Source: Streptomyces albireticuli
GTDB taxonomy: Bacteria > Actinomycetota > Actinomycetes > Streptomycetales > Streptomycetaceae
Length of the DNA stretch: 64,000 nucleotides
NCBI RefSeq assembly: GCF_021228125.1
Contig: NZ_JAJQQS010000004.1
Location: forward strand, 62,001 to 126,000
Direction of reading: 5' to 3'
The notes beneath the pieces were generated by a model, which saw only the letters and a program-made list of their open reading frames with translations, had not been told where the DNA came from and searched no databases. A program made the translations under genes and the position numbers. Below are positions 42,873 through 52,419 of this stretch, in pieces. Numbering within the stretch: the stretch's first letter is position 1; every line of letters begins with the position of its first letter.

Positions 42873-44792
42873 ATGGATTTCGGCATGCAGGGCCCACCCG
42901 CCCCGGCCGATCTCGCCTGGCTGCGCGCCGTCGACGCCTACACCATGGGCGCGTACGCACAGGCCGAGGAGGAGTTCCGCGCGGCGGTCCGGGTCGACCC
43001 GGGGATGGCGGACGCCTGGCTCGGTCTGCACGCGCTGCGCGCCGACACCACGACCGCGCTGCTGCGCATGTACCGCCACCGGGACCGCTTCGGAGAGCAG
43101 CGCGCCCGCCACCGGCGGACCCTCAATTCCTGGTACTGGCTCGGCTGGTGGGTGCAGCCCGTCCTGGAGAGCGGCCGCGACCTCCTGCTCGCCCACGCCT
43201 CGCACTGGCTCGACGGCCGCCATGTGCCGGAGCTGGACCGGGCGCTGGCCGGCTGCCCGCCCGTCGAGACCGACCTCCAGGCCCGCTTCCTGCACGCCTG
43301 CCGCGCCTATCTGGTGAAGGACTGGGAGCAGCTCGTACGCCACACCGAGCCGCTGCTGGACGACCCCCTGCTCGGCATCGAGGCGGGGCTGTTCGGCGGC
43401 ATGGCCCGGGTCCGGCTGGAGATGTACGGGCAGGCCGAACCGCTGCTGGCCGCCGCCCTGATGCGCTGCCGCAGCGAGCAGCCGCAGCGCAAGGAGCTGC
43501 GCTACTGGCTGGCCCGCGCCCACGAGGGCACCGGGCGCAGCGCCGCGGCCCTCCCCCTCTACCGGGCGGTCCACCGGGTGGACCCCTCCTTCATGGACAC
43601 CTCGGCCCGGCTCACCGCCATCGCCGACGGGGACGGCCTGGAGGACCACCTGGGCCTCGCCCCGGTGCCGCTCGGCGGCCCGCCCGGCCAGGAGCCCGCG
43701 CCCTCCGGCGACACCACGGCGGCGGATCCCGATCCGGCCGCGACACCGGGCTCCCTCGACGGCCGGGGCGTTCTGACCGGCACGGACCCGGTGCCCACCG
43801 GCTCCCCGCAGGCCGACGGCGACGACCTGCGCCGCAAGGCCCGCGTCCCCGCGCAAACCCCGCCCGAGCAGCCGTCGCCGGGCCCCTCCGACCCCGTGCT
43901 GCTGGCCAAGGCGCTCTCGGAGCTGGAGCGGATGGTGGGCCTGGAGCCGGTGAAGCGGCAGGTGCGGGCGCTGTCGGCGCAGCTGCACATGGCACGGCTG
44001 AGGGCCGGCCAGGGACTGCCCGTACAGCCCCCCAAGCGCCACTTCGTCTTCTCCGGCCCCTCGGGCACAGGGAAGACCACGGTCGCGCGGATCCTCGGCC
44101 GGGTCTTCTACGCCCTCGGGCTGCTCGGCGGCGACCATCTGGTGGAGGCCCAGCGGGCCGACCTGGTGGGTGAGTTCCTGGGCCAGACGGCGGTGAAGGC
44201 CAATGAGCTGATCGACTCCGCGCTCGGCGGGGTGCTCTTCGTCGACGAGGCGTACAGCCTCTCCAACTCCGGCTACAGCAAGGGCGACGCCTACGGCGAC
44301 GAGGCCCTCCAGGTCCTGCTCAAGCGCGCGGAGGACAACCGCGACCGGCTGGTGGTGATCCTGGCCGGCTACCCCGAGGGCATGGACCGCCTGCTCGCCA
44401 CCAACCCCGGTCTGGGCTCCCGCTTCACCACCCGGGTGGACTTCCCCAGCTACCGCCCCGCCGAACTCACCAGCATCGGCGAGGTGCTCGCCGGCGAGAA
44501 CGGCGACCGCTGGGACGACGAGGCGCTGGAGGAGCTGCGCAGCATCAGCGGGCACGTGGTCGAGCAGGGCTGGATCGACGAGCTGGGCAACGGCCGCTTC
44601 CTGCGCACTCTGTACGAGAAGAGCTGCGCGTACCGCGATCTGCGGCTGTCGGGGTATCCGGGCGAGCTGTCGCGGGACGACCTGGCGACGCTGCGGCTGC
44701 CGGATCTGATGCAGGCGTACGGCGAGGTGCTGTCCGGGCCGGGCTGGAACTCACCGCGGCCCGGGTCCCGCGATCCCCAGGACCCGGCGTAG
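42873..44792 (+). CDS. EccA-like AAA+ ATPase (CbxX/CfqX type) with TPR N-terminus
   Basis: 639 residues. The N-terminal 260 residues are helical repeats (AEEEFRAAVRVDPGMADAWL, GLFGGMARVRLEMYGQAEPL) like the TPR domain of type VII secretion EccA. A disordered Pro-rich linker (about 265-340) precedes the AAA+ module: Walker A GPSGTGKTT from about 395, Walker B GGVLFVDEAYSL, sensor VVILAGYPEGMDRLL, and the CbxX/CfqX LGSRFTTRVDFPSY. No EsxAB, EccB-E or Rubisco genes are present. ATG 42873 (or GTG 42870) follows GGGGGA. It may assist secretion or remodel a partner encoded elsewhere. Confidence 0.88.
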   Translation: MDFGMQGPPAPADLAWLRAVDAYTMGAYAQAEEEFRAAVRVDPGMADAWLGLHALRADTTTALLRMYRHRDRFGEQRARHRRTLNSWYWLGWWVQPVLESGRDLLLAHASHWLDGRHVPELDRALAGCPPVETDLQARFLHACRAYLVKDWEQLVRHTEPLLDDPLLGIEAGLFGGMARVRLEMYGQAEPLLAAALMRCRSEQPQRKELRYWLARAHEGTGRSAAALPLYRAVHRVDPSFMDTSARLTAIADGDGLEDHLGLAPVPLGGPPGQEPAPSGDTTAADPDPAATPGSLDGRGVLTGTDPVPTGSPQADGDDLRRKARVPAQTPPEQPSPGPSDPVLLAKALSELERMVGLEPVKRQVRALSAQLHMARLRAGQGLPVQPPKRHFVFSGPSGTGKTTVARILGRVFYALGLLGGDHLVEAQRADLVGEFLGQTAVKANELIDSALGGVLFVDEAYSLSNSGYSKGDAYGDEALQVLLKRAEDNRDRLVVILAGYPEGMDRLLATNPGLGSRFTTRVDFPSYRPAELTSIGEVLAGENGDRWDDEALEELRSISGHVVEQGWIDELGNGRFLRTLYEKSCAYRDLRLSGYPGELSRDDLATLRLPDLMQAYGEVLSGPGWNSPRPGSRDPQDPA

Positions 44793-44804
44793 GACGAACC
44801 CGGG

Positions 44805-44847
44805 CTCAAGCGCCGGGCGGGCTGAATCAGCCCGTCCGGCGCTTGAG
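44805..44847. terminator. Terminator, second copy of the GCCGGACGGGCTG palindrome
   Basis: Arms CTCAAGCGCCGGGCGGGCTGA and its complement with one G-T wobble and a one-base loop. It separates the EccA-like and CorC-like convergent genes. Its sequence is nearly that of the 18378-18418 terminator. Confidence 0.85.
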
Positions 44848-44907
44848 GACATTCGGGAAGGGGCGGGTAGGGGAAAGGCCACCCGCACGCCGGCACGGCC
44901 GGACCGC

Positions 44908-45996
44908 TCAGCCCGCCAACGCCTCCTCCCGAGGCAGCCGGGGATCCGCGACCCTGACCGTGGGGACCACCCGGTGCGAAGGGTCCCTCACCTCGCCCAC
45001 CAGCATCTCCAGCACGTCCTCCAGCGCCACGAGCCCCAGCACCCGCCCGGTCCCGTCCGCGACGGCCGCCAGGTGCGCGGCGGCCCTCCGCATCACGGTG
45101 AGGGCGTCGTCCAGGGGCAGTTCGGCCCGGAGGGTCTCCACGCGGCGCCAGATGTGCTGCGGGACGGCGCGCTCGCGGTCCTCCAGGTCCAGGACGTCCT
45201 TCACATGGAGGTAGCCCATGATGACGCCGCCGGGGCCGGCCACCGGGAAGCGGGAGTAGCCGGTCCGTACCGTCAGTTCCTCGACCTGCCGAGGGGTGAC
45301 GGACGGGTCTACGGTGACCAGGGTGGCGGGGTCCAGGAGGACGTCCGTGACCGGGCGGCTGCCCAGCTCCAGGGCGTCCTCCAGGCGCTCCTGCTCGGCC
45401 CGCTCCAGCAGCCCGGCCTGACGGGAGTCCGCCACCAGGCGGTTGAGCTGCTCGCTGGTGAAGACGGCCTCCACCTCGTCCTTGGGCTCGACGCGGAACA
45501 GCCGGAGCACACCGTGCGCGCAGGCGCCGAGCAGCGCGGTGACCGGCCGGCAGAGCCGGGCGAAGGCGACCAGGCCGGGGCCGAGCCAGAGCGCCGCCCG
45601 GTCGGGGGCCGACATCGCCAGGTTCTTCGGCACCATCTCGCCGATGACCAGGTGCAGGAAGACCACGAGTGCCAGGGCGATCACATAGCCCAGGGGGTGG
45701 ATCAGCCCGGCCGGCAGCCCCACCGCGTGGAAGACGGGCTCCAGCAGCCGGGCCACGGTCGGCTCGGCCACCGCGCCGAGGGTCAGGGAGCAGACGGTGA
45801 TGCCGAACTGAGCCGCCGCCATCATCTGCGGCAGGTTCTCCAGCCCGGTCAGGACGGTGCGGGCGCGGCCCGAGCCCTCGGCGGCCCGGGGTTCGATCTG
45901 GCTGCGGCGTACGGAGACGAGCGCGAACTCGGCGCCGACGAAGAAGCCGTTGGCGAGCACCAGCACGAGGGCGAAGAGGAGTTGCAGGAAGCTCAT
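44908..45996 (-). CDS. CorC/HlyC family membrane protein (CNNM-CBS), second of pair
   Basis: 362 residues. An N-terminal DUF21/CNNM transmembrane domain (LLFALVLVLANGFFVGAEFALVSVRRSQIE; LVIGEMVPKNLAMSAPD) is followed by two CBS domains (VTDVLLDPATLVTVDPSV; GVIMGYLHVKDVLDLED; VLGLVALEDVLEMLVGEVRD). The family is linked to Mg2+/Co2+ transport or resistance. It lacks the C-terminal CorC_HlyC domain carried by its upstream neighbour. ATG 45996 has GGGGGG upstream and overlaps the neighbour's TGA by 4 nt, so the two are co-translated and may form a heteromer. Confidence 0.92.
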   Translation of the reverse strand: MSFLQLLFALVLVLANGFFVGAEFALVSVRRSQIEPRAAEGSGRARTVLTGLENLPQMMAAAQFGITVCSLTLGAVAEPTVARLLEPVFHAVGLPAGLIHPLGYVIALALVVFLHLVIGEMVPKNLAMSAPDRAALWLGPGLVAFARLCRPVTALLGACAHGVLRLFRVEPKDEVEAVFTSEQLNRLVADSRQAGLLERAEQERLEDALELGSRPVTDVLLDPATLVTVDPSVTPRQVEELTVRTGYSRFPVAGPGGVIMGYLHVKDVLDLEDRERAVPQHIWRRVETLRAELPLDDALTVMRRAAAHLAAVADGTGRVLGLVALEDVLEMLVGEVRDPSHRVVPTVRVADPRLPREEALAG

Positions 45997-47369
45997 CGCG
46001 CGTCCCCCCGGCCCGCCGCGCCCGCACCCGCACCGACGCCCGCGGCGACGAGAGGGGCCGTACGGGCGAACCGCACCCGCTCGGCGCGGTGGTGGCCCAC
46101 CCGGCGCACCGAGAGCCGCCAGCCGGGCAGTTCGGCGGTGTCGCCGGGCACGGGGATGCGGCCGAGGAGGTCGGCGACGAGCCCGGCCACGGTCTCGTAC
46201 GGGCCGTCGGGCGCCTCCAGTCCTATGCGGCGCAGGGCGTCGACCCGGCAGCCGCCGTCGGCGTCCCAGACGGACCGGCCGTCCTCGCAGGCGACGGGGG
46301 CCAGTTCGGGCCGCCCGGCGTCCAGGGCGTCGTGCTCGTCGCGGACCTCGCCGACGAGCTCCTCGACGATGTCCTCCAGGGTCACCACCCCGGCCGTGCC
46401 GCCGTATTCGTCGACGACGACGGCTATCGGCTGCCCGCTGCGCAGCTGTTCCAGCAGCGGCTGCACGGGCAGCGTCCCGGGGACGAGCATGGGGGCGACG
46501 GCAATCCGGCCGACGGGCGTGCGCAGCCGGTCGGGGCCGGGGACCGCGAGGGCCGCCTTGAGGTGGACCATGCCGACGATCTCGTCCAGGCGCTCGTGGT
46601 AGACCGGGAAACGGGAGAGACCGGTGGCCCGGGTGAGGTTGAGGACGTCCTCGGCGGTCGCGGACGACTGGAGGGCGCTGACCTTCACCCGCGGGGTCAT
46701 CACGTGCTGCGCGGTCAGCTCGCCGAGCGAGAGGGTCCGTACGAACAGGTCGGCGGTGTCCTGCTCCAGGGCGCCGGCCCGGGCCGAGTGCCGGGCGAGG
46801 GAGACGAGTTCGCCGGGGGTGCGGGCGGAGGCCAGCTCCTCGGCGGGCTCGACGCCCATGGCCCGCACCAGCCGGTTGGCCACCGCGTTCAGCGCGGTGA
46901 TCACGGGGCGGAAGAGGTGGGCGAAGGCGTGCTGGGGGCCGGCGACGAAGCGCGCGACCTGGAGGGGCCGGGAGACCGCCCAGTTCTTGGGCACGAGCTC
47001 GCCGACGACCATCTGGACGGCCGAGGCGACCAGCATGCCGGTGACCACGGCGACGCCGGGGGCGGCGCCGTCGGGGACGCCCGCGCCGGCCAGCGGGCCG
47101 GTGAGCAGGTGGCCCAGGGCGGGCTCGGCGAGCATGCCGACCACCAAGGAGGTGATGGTGATGCCGAGTTGGGTGCCCGAGAGCTGGAAGGAGAGCTCGC
47201 GCAGGGAGGCGACGACGGTGCGGGCGCGGCGGTCGCCGTCGGCCGCGGCCCGTTCGGCCTCCGGCTTCTCGACGGTCACCAGGCCGAACTCGGCGGCGAC
47301 GAAGAAGCCGTTCGCCAGGATGAGGAGCAGGGCTGCCGCGAGAAGCAGCAGGGACACGGTGACACTCAT
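45993..47369 (-). CDS. CorC/HlyC family membrane protein (CNNM-CBS-CorC), first of pair
   Basis: 458 residues. The CNNM domain (LLLILANGFFVAAEFGLVTVEKPEAE; MVVGELVPKNWAVSRP) is followed by a CBS pair (TAQHVMTPRVKVSALQSSA; GLSRFPVYHERLDEIVGMV; IAVVVDEYGGTAGVVTLEDIVEELVGE) and a C-terminal CorC_HlyC domain (DADGGCRVDALRRIGLEAPD). The full domain order matches Mg2+-efflux-type proteins of this family. ATG 47369 follows GAGGCGG. First gene of the two-gene operon; about 200 nt without a gene lie upstream. Confidence 0.92.
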   Translation of the reverse strand: MSVTVSLLLLAAALLLILANGFFVAAEFGLVTVEKPEAERAAADGDRRARTVVASLRELSFQLSGTQLGITITSLVVGMLAEPALGHLLTGPLAGAGVPDGAAPGVAVVTGMLVASAVQMVVGELVPKNWAVSRPLQVARFVAGPQHAFAHLFRPVITALNAVANRLVRAMGVEPAEELASARTPGELVSLARHSARAGALEQDTADLFVRTLSLGELTAQHVMTPRVKVSALQSSATAEDVLNLTRATGLSRFPVYHERLDEIVGMVHLKAALAVPGPDRLRTPVGRIAVAPMLVPGTLPVQPLLEQLRSGQPIAVVVDEYGGTAGVVTLEDIVEELVGEVRDEHDALDAGRPELAPVACEDGRSVWDADGGCRVDALRRIGLEAPDGPYETVAGLVADLLGRIPVPGDTAELPGWRLSVRRVGHHRAERVRFARTAPLVAAGVGAGAGAAGRGDAR

Positions 47370-47568
47370 GCCGCCGCCTCGTCACGGTGGGCGGCGGCGC
47401 GGGTACTGCAGGACGATCCGTCCATTGCCGGAGGGAGTCACTCCTCGGTTCGCAGGTGCCCCGCGCGGCCGTGCTGAACCGTGGCCGCTGCGGTGCGGGG
47501 CGGGGCACGATGTGTGCCCGTGGCACCAGAGTAATCAAGGAGGTGCCGCCCGGGGGCGGGCGGGAGCC

Positions 47569-48030
47569 TCAGGTCGTGGAGCTTCCGGTGCCGTGCGCCT
47601 CGGCGAGCGCGCGCAGCGCGCGGGCGTCGGCGATGGCCTGCTGCTTGGCGACGCCCGGCTGGATGCCCATGGCCGGCAGGCTGGTGCCGTCGGAGAGGTC
47701 GAGGTGGACCCAGGCGTCACCGGCGCGCAGGTTGACCCGGACGACCTGGGCCCAGGCCAGCCGCCGGGTCGTCGCCAGGTTCACCACGGTGACGCCCTCC
47801 TCGGAGGCGACGACCTTGGGGCGGCTGAGCACCGCGAGCGCCGCGAAGAACAGCAGCCCGGTGCCGATGAAGGTGGCCCGGTCCCCGCCCGTGAGGGTGG
47901 AGAGCGTCAGGGACATCACCGTGAGCACGGTGAAGAGCGCGGCGCCGAGGGACAGCAGCACGATCCGGGTACGGGTGGGCCGGAAGGTGACGGGCAGCTG
48001 GGGCAGGCCGGCCGGGGGCGGGGTGGACAC
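47569..48030 (-). CDS. PH-domain (PH_6) membrane protein
   Basis: 153 residues. Two hydrophobic segments (RIVLLSLGAALFTVLTVMSL; TFIGTGLLFFAALAVLS) are followed by a small beta domain (VVASEEGVTVVNLATTRRLAWAQVVRVNL) typical of bacterial PH_6 proteins (PF10756). The function is unknown; homologs sit after hisG in many actinobacteria. The GTG start follows GAAGGA. It is 21 nt downstream of hisG, so the last gene of the rib-his transcription unit. Confidence 0.82.
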   Translation of the reverse strand: MSTPPPAGLPQLPVTFRPTRTRIVLLSLGAALFTVLTVMSLTLSTLTGGDRATFIGTGLLFFAALAVLSRPKVVASEEGVTVVNLATTRRLAWAQVVRVNLRAGDAWVHLDLSDGTSLPAMGIQPGVAKQQAIADARALRALAEAHGTGSSTT

Positions 48031-48051
48031 GTCGTACGTTCCTTCGGGCCG

Positions 48052-48900
48052 TCAGAGGCGGCAGGCGTGGATGCCGGTGGTGAGGATGGCGCGCGCGCCC
48101 AGCTCGTACAGCTCGTCCATGATCCGCTGGGCGTCCTGGGCGGGGACCATCGAGCGGACGGCGACCCAGCCCTCGTGGTGCAGCGGGGAGACGGTGGGCG
48201 ATTCCAGGCCGGGGGTGAGGGAGACGGCGCGCTCGACGTGCTCGACACGGATGTCGTAGTCCATCATCACGTAGCGCCGGGCGACGAGGACGCCCTGCAT
48301 CCGGCGGAGGAACTGCTGGACCTTGGGGTCGTCGAGGGGGGCGCCGGCGCGGCGGATGACGACGGCCTCGGACTCCAGGATGGGCTCGCCGATGATCTCC
48401 AGGCCGGCGTTGCGCAGCGTGGTGCCGGTCTCGACGACATCCGCGATGATCTCGGCGACGCCGAGCTGGATGGCCGTCTCGACGGCGCCGTCGAGGTGGA
48501 CGACGGAGGCGTCGACGCCGTGGTCGGCGAGGTGCTTGGTGACCAGGCCGGAGAAGGAGGTGGCGATGGTCATGCCGCCGAAGTCGCCGACGTCCTTCGC
48601 GGTGCCCGGCCGGGTGGCGTAGCGGAAGGTCGACCCGGCGAAGCCGAGCTGCATGATCTCCTCGGCCTGGGAGCCGGAGTCCAGCAGCAGGTCGCGGCCG
48701 GTGATGCCGATGTCGAGCTTGCCGGAGCCGACGTACACCGCGATGTCGCGCGGGCGCAGGAAGAAGAACTCGACATCGTTGGCCGAGTCGACGAGGACCA
48801 GTTCCCTGCGGTCCTTGCGCTGGCGGTAGCCGGCCTCATGGAGCATCGCCGACGCAGGCTCGGAGAGAGAACCCTTGTTGGGAACGGCGATGCGCAGCAT
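48052..48900 (-). CDS. hisG: ATP phosphoribosyltransferase (long form)
   Basis: 282 residues. The first enzyme of histidine synthesis joins ATP and [24 protein letters not shown] starts the catalytic domain, [14 protein letters not shown] the second lobe, and [20 protein letters not shown] the PRPP loop. The C-terminal regulatory domain ([20 protein letters not shown]) marks the hexameric, histidine-inhibited long form. ATG 48900 follows AAGGAAGA; an upstream in-frame start at 48957 is rejected. Clustered with hisE, separate from the main his operon, as is normal in Streptomyces. Confidence 0.96.
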   Translation of the reverse strand: MLRIAVPNKGSLSEPASAMLHEAGYRQRKDRRELVLVDSANDVEFFFLRPRDIAVYVGSGKLDIGITGRDLLLDSGSQAEEIMQLGFAGSTFRYATRPGTAKDVGDFGGMTIATSFSGLVTKHLADHGVDASVVHLDGAVETAIQLGVAEIIADVVETGTTLRNAGLEIIGEPILESEAVVIRRAGAPLDDPKVQQFLRRMQGVLVARRYVMMDYDIRVEHVERAVSLTPGLESPTVSPLHHEGWVAVRSMVPAQDAQRIMDELYELGARAILTTGIHACRL

Positions 48901-49002
48901 GAGGTTTGCTTCTTCCTTTATGTGTAATGCGTGTCGTCTGTGATGCGGGTGCGTCAAATGCGGTCCGTGGGGCGTTTCGCGGGGTGCGAATCGCCCTACG
49001 GG

Positions 49003-49275
49003 CTACAGATGAGCGTATACGTCGTCGAGGGAGATCCCCCGGGCGACCATCATCACCTGAACGTGGTAGAGGAGCTGGGAGATCTCCTCGGCGGTGGCGT
49101 CGGCGCCCTCGTACTCGGCGGCCATCCACACCTCGGCGGCCTCCTCGACCACCTTCTTGCCGATGGCGTGCACCCCCTTGTCCACCAGTTCGGCGGTGCG
49201 GGAGGTGGTGGGGTCGCCGGAGGCGGCCTTCTGCTGGAGCTCGGTGAACAGCTCCTCGAACGTCTTCTTGGACAT
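49003..49275 (-). CDS. hisE: Phosphoribosyl-ATP pyrophosphatase
   Basis: 90 residues, the usual size of monofunctional His[21 protein letters not shown] and [20 protein letters not shown], with [20 protein letters not shown], carry the Mg-binding Glu/Asp residues of the MazG-like fold. It hydrolyses phosphoribosyl-ATP to phosphoribosyl-AMP, the second histidine step. It lies 33 nt after ribH and 102 nt before hisG on the same strand. Confidence 0.95.
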   Translation of the reverse strand: MSKKTFEELFTELQQKAASGDPTTSRTAELVDKGVHAIGKKVVEEAAEVWMAAEYEGADATAEEISQLLYHVQVMMVARGISLDDVYAHL

Positions 49276-49308
49276 GGTGGTCCTACCCTACGGGGTCCGG
49301 CCCCCGGG

Positions 49309-49794
49309 TCAGTGCCAGGGCTCCGACACGGAGCGCAGGATGACGGCCGTGGCGAGGGCGGCGGTGACGGCCTCGTGGCCCTTGTCCTCGTGGGAACCCT
49401 CCAGTCCGGCGCGGTCCAGGGCCTGCTCCTCGGTGTCGCACGTCAGGACGCCGAAGCCGACGGGGACACCGGTGTCGGTGGAGACCTGGGTGAGCCCCTG
49501 GGTCACGCCCTGGCACACGTACTCGAAGTGCGGGGTGCCGCCGCGGATGACGACGCCGAGGGCGACGATCGCGTCGTAGCCCCGGCCGGCCAGGACCTTG
49601 GCCACGACCGGCAGCTCCCAGCTGCCGGGAACGCGGAGCAGGGTCGGCTCGTCGATGCCGATGTCGTGCAGGGCCCGCAGGGCGCCGTCGACGAGGCCGT
49701 CCATCACCTTCTCGTGCCACTGCGCGGCGATCACGGCCACACGCAGGTCCTGGCAGTTCCGCACACTCAGCTCGGGGGCGCCCTTGCCGCTCAC
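49309..49794 (-). CDS. ribH: 6,7-dimethyl-8-ribityllumazine synthase
   Basis: 161 residues. [20 protein letters not shown] is the substrate-binding start, [18 protein letters not shown] the second motif, and [19 protein letters not shown] contains the catalytic His. It condenses the pyrimidine and butanone phosphate precursors before riboflavin synthase and forms icosahedral or pentameric shells. The GTG start follows GAGGAGAAAC. It is 72 nt downstream of ribA, the last rib gene in the operon. Confidence 0.96.
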   Translation of the reverse strand: MSGKGAPELSVRNCQDLRVAVIAAQWHEKVMDGLVDGALRALHDIGIDEPTLLRVPGSWELPVVAKVLAGRGYDAIVALGVVIRGGTPHFEYVCQGVTQGLTQVSTDTGVPVGFGVLTCDTEEQALDRAGLEGSHEDKGHEAVTAALATAVILRSVSEPWH

Positions 49795-49866
49795 GTTTCT
49801 CCTCGGGTGGTTCGCCTGCGGGATCTTCGCAGGGGGTTCGGGTGGATCGGGTGGATCAGGGGTTTC

Positions 49867-51147
49867 TCACTGGTTGGCGCAGGGCGACACCGGGTCGGCG
49901 TCGAGCCAGGGCAGGTCGTGGCCCATCCGGTCGCGCTTGGTGCGCAGATAGCGGAGGTTGTGCTCGCCCGCCTGCACCGGCATCGGCTCCCGGCCGGTGA
50001 CCTCGAGCCCGTGCCGGGTGAGGGCGGCGGTCTTGTCGGGGTTGTTGGTCATCAGCCGCAGCGAGCGGACGCCGAGGTCGGCGAGGATCTGCGCGCCGGC
50101 GGCGTAGTCGCGGCCGTCCGCGGGGAGGCCGAGTTCGAGGTTGGCGTCCAGCGTGTCGCGGCCCTCCTCCTGAAGCTCGTAGGCGCGCAGCTTGGGCAGC
50201 AGACCGATGCCGCGGCCCTCGTGGCCCCGGAGGTAGAGGACGACACCGCGCCCCTCGGTGGCGATCCGCTCCAGGGAGGCGTGCAGCTGCGGGCCGCAGT
50301 CGCAGCGCTGGGAGGCGAAGACGTCGCCGGTCAGGCACTCGGAGTGGACGCGCACCAGGACGTCCTCGCCGTCGCCGAGGTCGCCTGCCACCAGCGCGAT
50401 GTGCTCCACGCCGTCCACCGTCGAGCGGTAGCCGTGGGCGCGGAAGTCGCCGAAGGCGGTGGGCAGCCGGGTGGCGGCCTCGCGGCGGACGGTGGGCTCG
50501 GCCGAGCGGCGGTAGGCGATCAGATCCTCGATGGAGATGATCGACAGGCCGTGCTTCCGGGCGAAGGGGATCAGCTCGGGCAGCCGCAGCATCGCGCCGT
50601 CCTCGCCCGCGATCTCCACGATCGCGGCGGCGGGCCGCAGCCCGGCGAGCCGGGCGAGGTCCACGCCGGCCTCGGTGTGGCCGTCGCGGACGAGCACCCC
50701 GCCGGGCTTGGCGCGCAGCGGGAAGACATGGCCGGGGCGGACGAAGTCGCCGGGGGCCGTGGTGGGGTCGGCGAGCAGCCGGATGGTGGTGGCGCGGTCG
50801 GCGGCGGAGATGCCGGTGCCGGTGCCGTGGGCGCGGGTGGCGTCGACCGAGACGGTGAAGGCGGTGCGCATCGACTCGGTGTTGTGCTCGACCATCTGCG
50901 GCAGGTCGAGCCGGGTGATGTCCGGCTCCTCCAGCGGCACGCAGATCAGGCCGCGGCACTCGCTCATCATGAAGGCCACGATCTCGGTGGTGACCTTCTC
51001 GGCGGCGACGACGAGGTCGCCCTCGTTCTCCCGGTCCTCGTCGTCCACGACGACGACGGGCCGGCCGGCCGCGATGTCGGCGATGGCGCGCTCGATCGGG
51101 TCGAGGGTCAGGTCGTCGGTGTCGTACCAGGTCGGCAGGGCGGTCAT
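49867..51147 (-). CDS. ribA: Bifunctional DHBP synthase / GTP cyclohydrolase II
   Basis: 426 residues. The N-terminal DHBP synthase half has [31 protein letters not shown], and [28 protein letters not shown]. The C-terminal GTP cyclohydrolase II half has [19 protein letters not shown], the zinc-binding Cys motif, and [20 protein letters not shown]. It makes both starting branches of riboflavin synthesis. ATG 51147 follows GGAAGGAG and overlaps the ribM stop by 4 nt. Confidence 0.96.
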   Translation of the reverse strand: MTALPTWYDTDDLTLDPIERAIADIAAGRPVVVVDDEDRENEGDLVVAAEKVTTEIVAFMMSECRGLICVPLEEPDITRLDLPQMVEHNTESMRTAFTVSVDATRAHGTGTGISAADRATTIRLLADPTTAPGDFVRPGHVFPLRAKPGGVLVRDGHTEAGVDLARLAGLRPAAAIVEIAGEDGAMLRLPELIPFARKHGLSIISIEDLIAYRRSAEPTVRREAATRLPTAFGDFRAHGYRSTVDGVEHIALVAGDLGDGEDVLVRVHSECLTGDVFASQRCDCGPQLHASLERIATEGRGVVLYLRGHEGRGIGLLPKLRAYELQEEGRDTLDANLELGLPADGRDYAAGAQILADLGVRSLRLMTNNPDKTAALTRHGLEVTGREPMPVQAGEHNLRYLRTKRDRMGHDLPWLDADPVSPCANQ

Positions 51148-51800
51148 GCCGCTGCTCCTTCCAGTGCCGGCTGCTGCGTGCCCGAACGGGAGCGCAGCCA
51201 CCAGTCGCGCAGGCCCCACAGGACGAGGGCGAGATAGATGACGTAGACGAGGCCGGAGAAGGCCAGTCCGCTGCTGAAGGCGAGGGGGACGCCGACGACG
51301 TCCACGAGCAGCCAGGCGAACCAGAACTCGACGAGGCCGCGCGCCTGGGCGACCATCGCGGCGAGCGTGCCGACGAAGATGTAGGCGTCCGGCCAGGGGT
51401 TCCAGGACAGCTCCGGCACGGCCGTGAACAGGGCGCCGACGGCGAGGGTGCCGACGGCGGTGCCCACGAGCAGGGTGAGGCGCTCACGCCAGGTGGCGAA
51501 GCGGACGGCGATCGAGCCGTCCTGCGCCTCGCGCCGGCCGCGGTGCCACTGCCGCCAGCCCCACAGCGCGACGCCGATGACCAGGAGCTGCTTGCCGATG
51601 CCGCCGCTGAGGTGCGCGGAGGCGTAGGCGGCGACGAGGATCAGGCCGGAGAGGAACTGCGTGGGCCAGGTCCATATGGAGCGCCGCCAGCCGAGGGCCA
51701 GGGCGGCCAGGCCGACACTGTTCCCGATCATGTCGGACCAGATGACGTGCTGCCCGAAGGCGGCGAACGCCTCGCTGTTGAGCCAGTTCAGGGCGCTCAT
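51144..51800 (-). CDS. ribM: Riboflavin transporter of the PnuC/RibM type
   Basis: 218 residues with about seven membrane helices. [41 protein letters not shown] and [20 protein letters not shown] match the PnuC fold; WDS-like and [16 protein letters not shown] are conserved segments. RibM proteins in the riboflavin operon of actinobacteria import riboflavin (known in S. davaonensis and Corynebacterium). Start and stop codons overlap ribE and ribA by 4 nt each. Confidence 0.92.
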   Translation of the reverse strand: MSALNWLNSEAFAAFGQHVIWSDMIGNSVGLAALALGWRRSIWTWPTQFLSGLILVAAYASAHLSGGIGKQLLVIGVALWGWRQWHRGRREAQDGSIAVRFATWRERLTLLVGTAVGTLAVGALFTAVPELSWNPWPDAYIFVGTLAAMVAQARGLVEFWFAWLLVDVVGVPLAFSSGLAFSGLVYVIYLALVLWGLRDWWLRSRSGTQQPALEGAAA

Positions 51801-52417
51801 GCGACCGGCTCCCCGGTGCCCCGGACGGCGCCGTCGGCGAGCAGCCGCTCGACGTACTTGGCGAGGACGTCGACCTCGAGGTTGACCGGGTCGCCGACCC
51901 GCTTCACCCCGAGGGTGGTCAGCTGGAGCGTGGTGGGGATGAGGCTGACGGTGAAGAAGTCCCGGCCGGCCTCGACGACGGTCAGGCTGATGCCGTCGAC
52001 GGTGATGGAGCCCTTGTCCACGACGTAGCGGCGCAGCGCGGCCGGGAGGGCGATCTTCACGATCTCCCAGTGCTCGCCGGGCACCCGCTCCAGGATGGTG
52101 CCGGTGCCGTCGACGTGGCCCTGGACGAGGTGGCCGCCGAGGCGTCCGCCGAGCGCCATGGGGCGTTCGAGGTTGACGCGGGAGCCGGGGACGAGCGCCC
52201 CGAGGCTGGAGCGCTTGAGGGACTCGGCCATCACGTCCGCCGTGAACTCCCCGTCCGCGGTCTCGACGACCGTCAGACAGACGCCGTTGACGGCGATGGA
52301 GTCACCGTGCTTGGCGCCCTCGGTGACCAGCGGGCCGCGGAGCCGGAACAGCGAGGAGTCGCCACGGCTGTCGACGGAGACGACCTCGCCCAGTTCTTCG
52401 ACGATTCCGGTGAACAC
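51797..52417 (-). CDS. ribE: Riboflavin synthase, alpha chain
   Basis: 206 residues. It shows the duplicated lumazine-binding fold: MFTGIVEELGEVVSVD and HGDSIAVNGVCLTVVETADG in the first repeat, GHLVQGHVDGTGTILERV and VDKGSITVDGISLTVVEAGR in the second. It dismutates two lumazine molecules into riboflavin. The GTG start begins 2 nt after the ribD stop. Confidence 0.96.
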   Translation of the reverse strand: MFTGIVEELGEVVSVDSRGDSSLFRLRGPLVTEGAKHGDSIAVNGVCLTVVETADGEFTADVMAESLKRSSLGALVPGSRVNLERPMALGGRLGGHLVQGHVDGTGTILERVPGEHWEIVKIALPAALRRYVVDKGSITVDGISLTVVEAGRDFFTVSLIPTTLQLTTLGVKRVGDPVNLEVDVLAKYVERLLADGAVRGTGEPVA

Positions 52418-52419
52418 GT

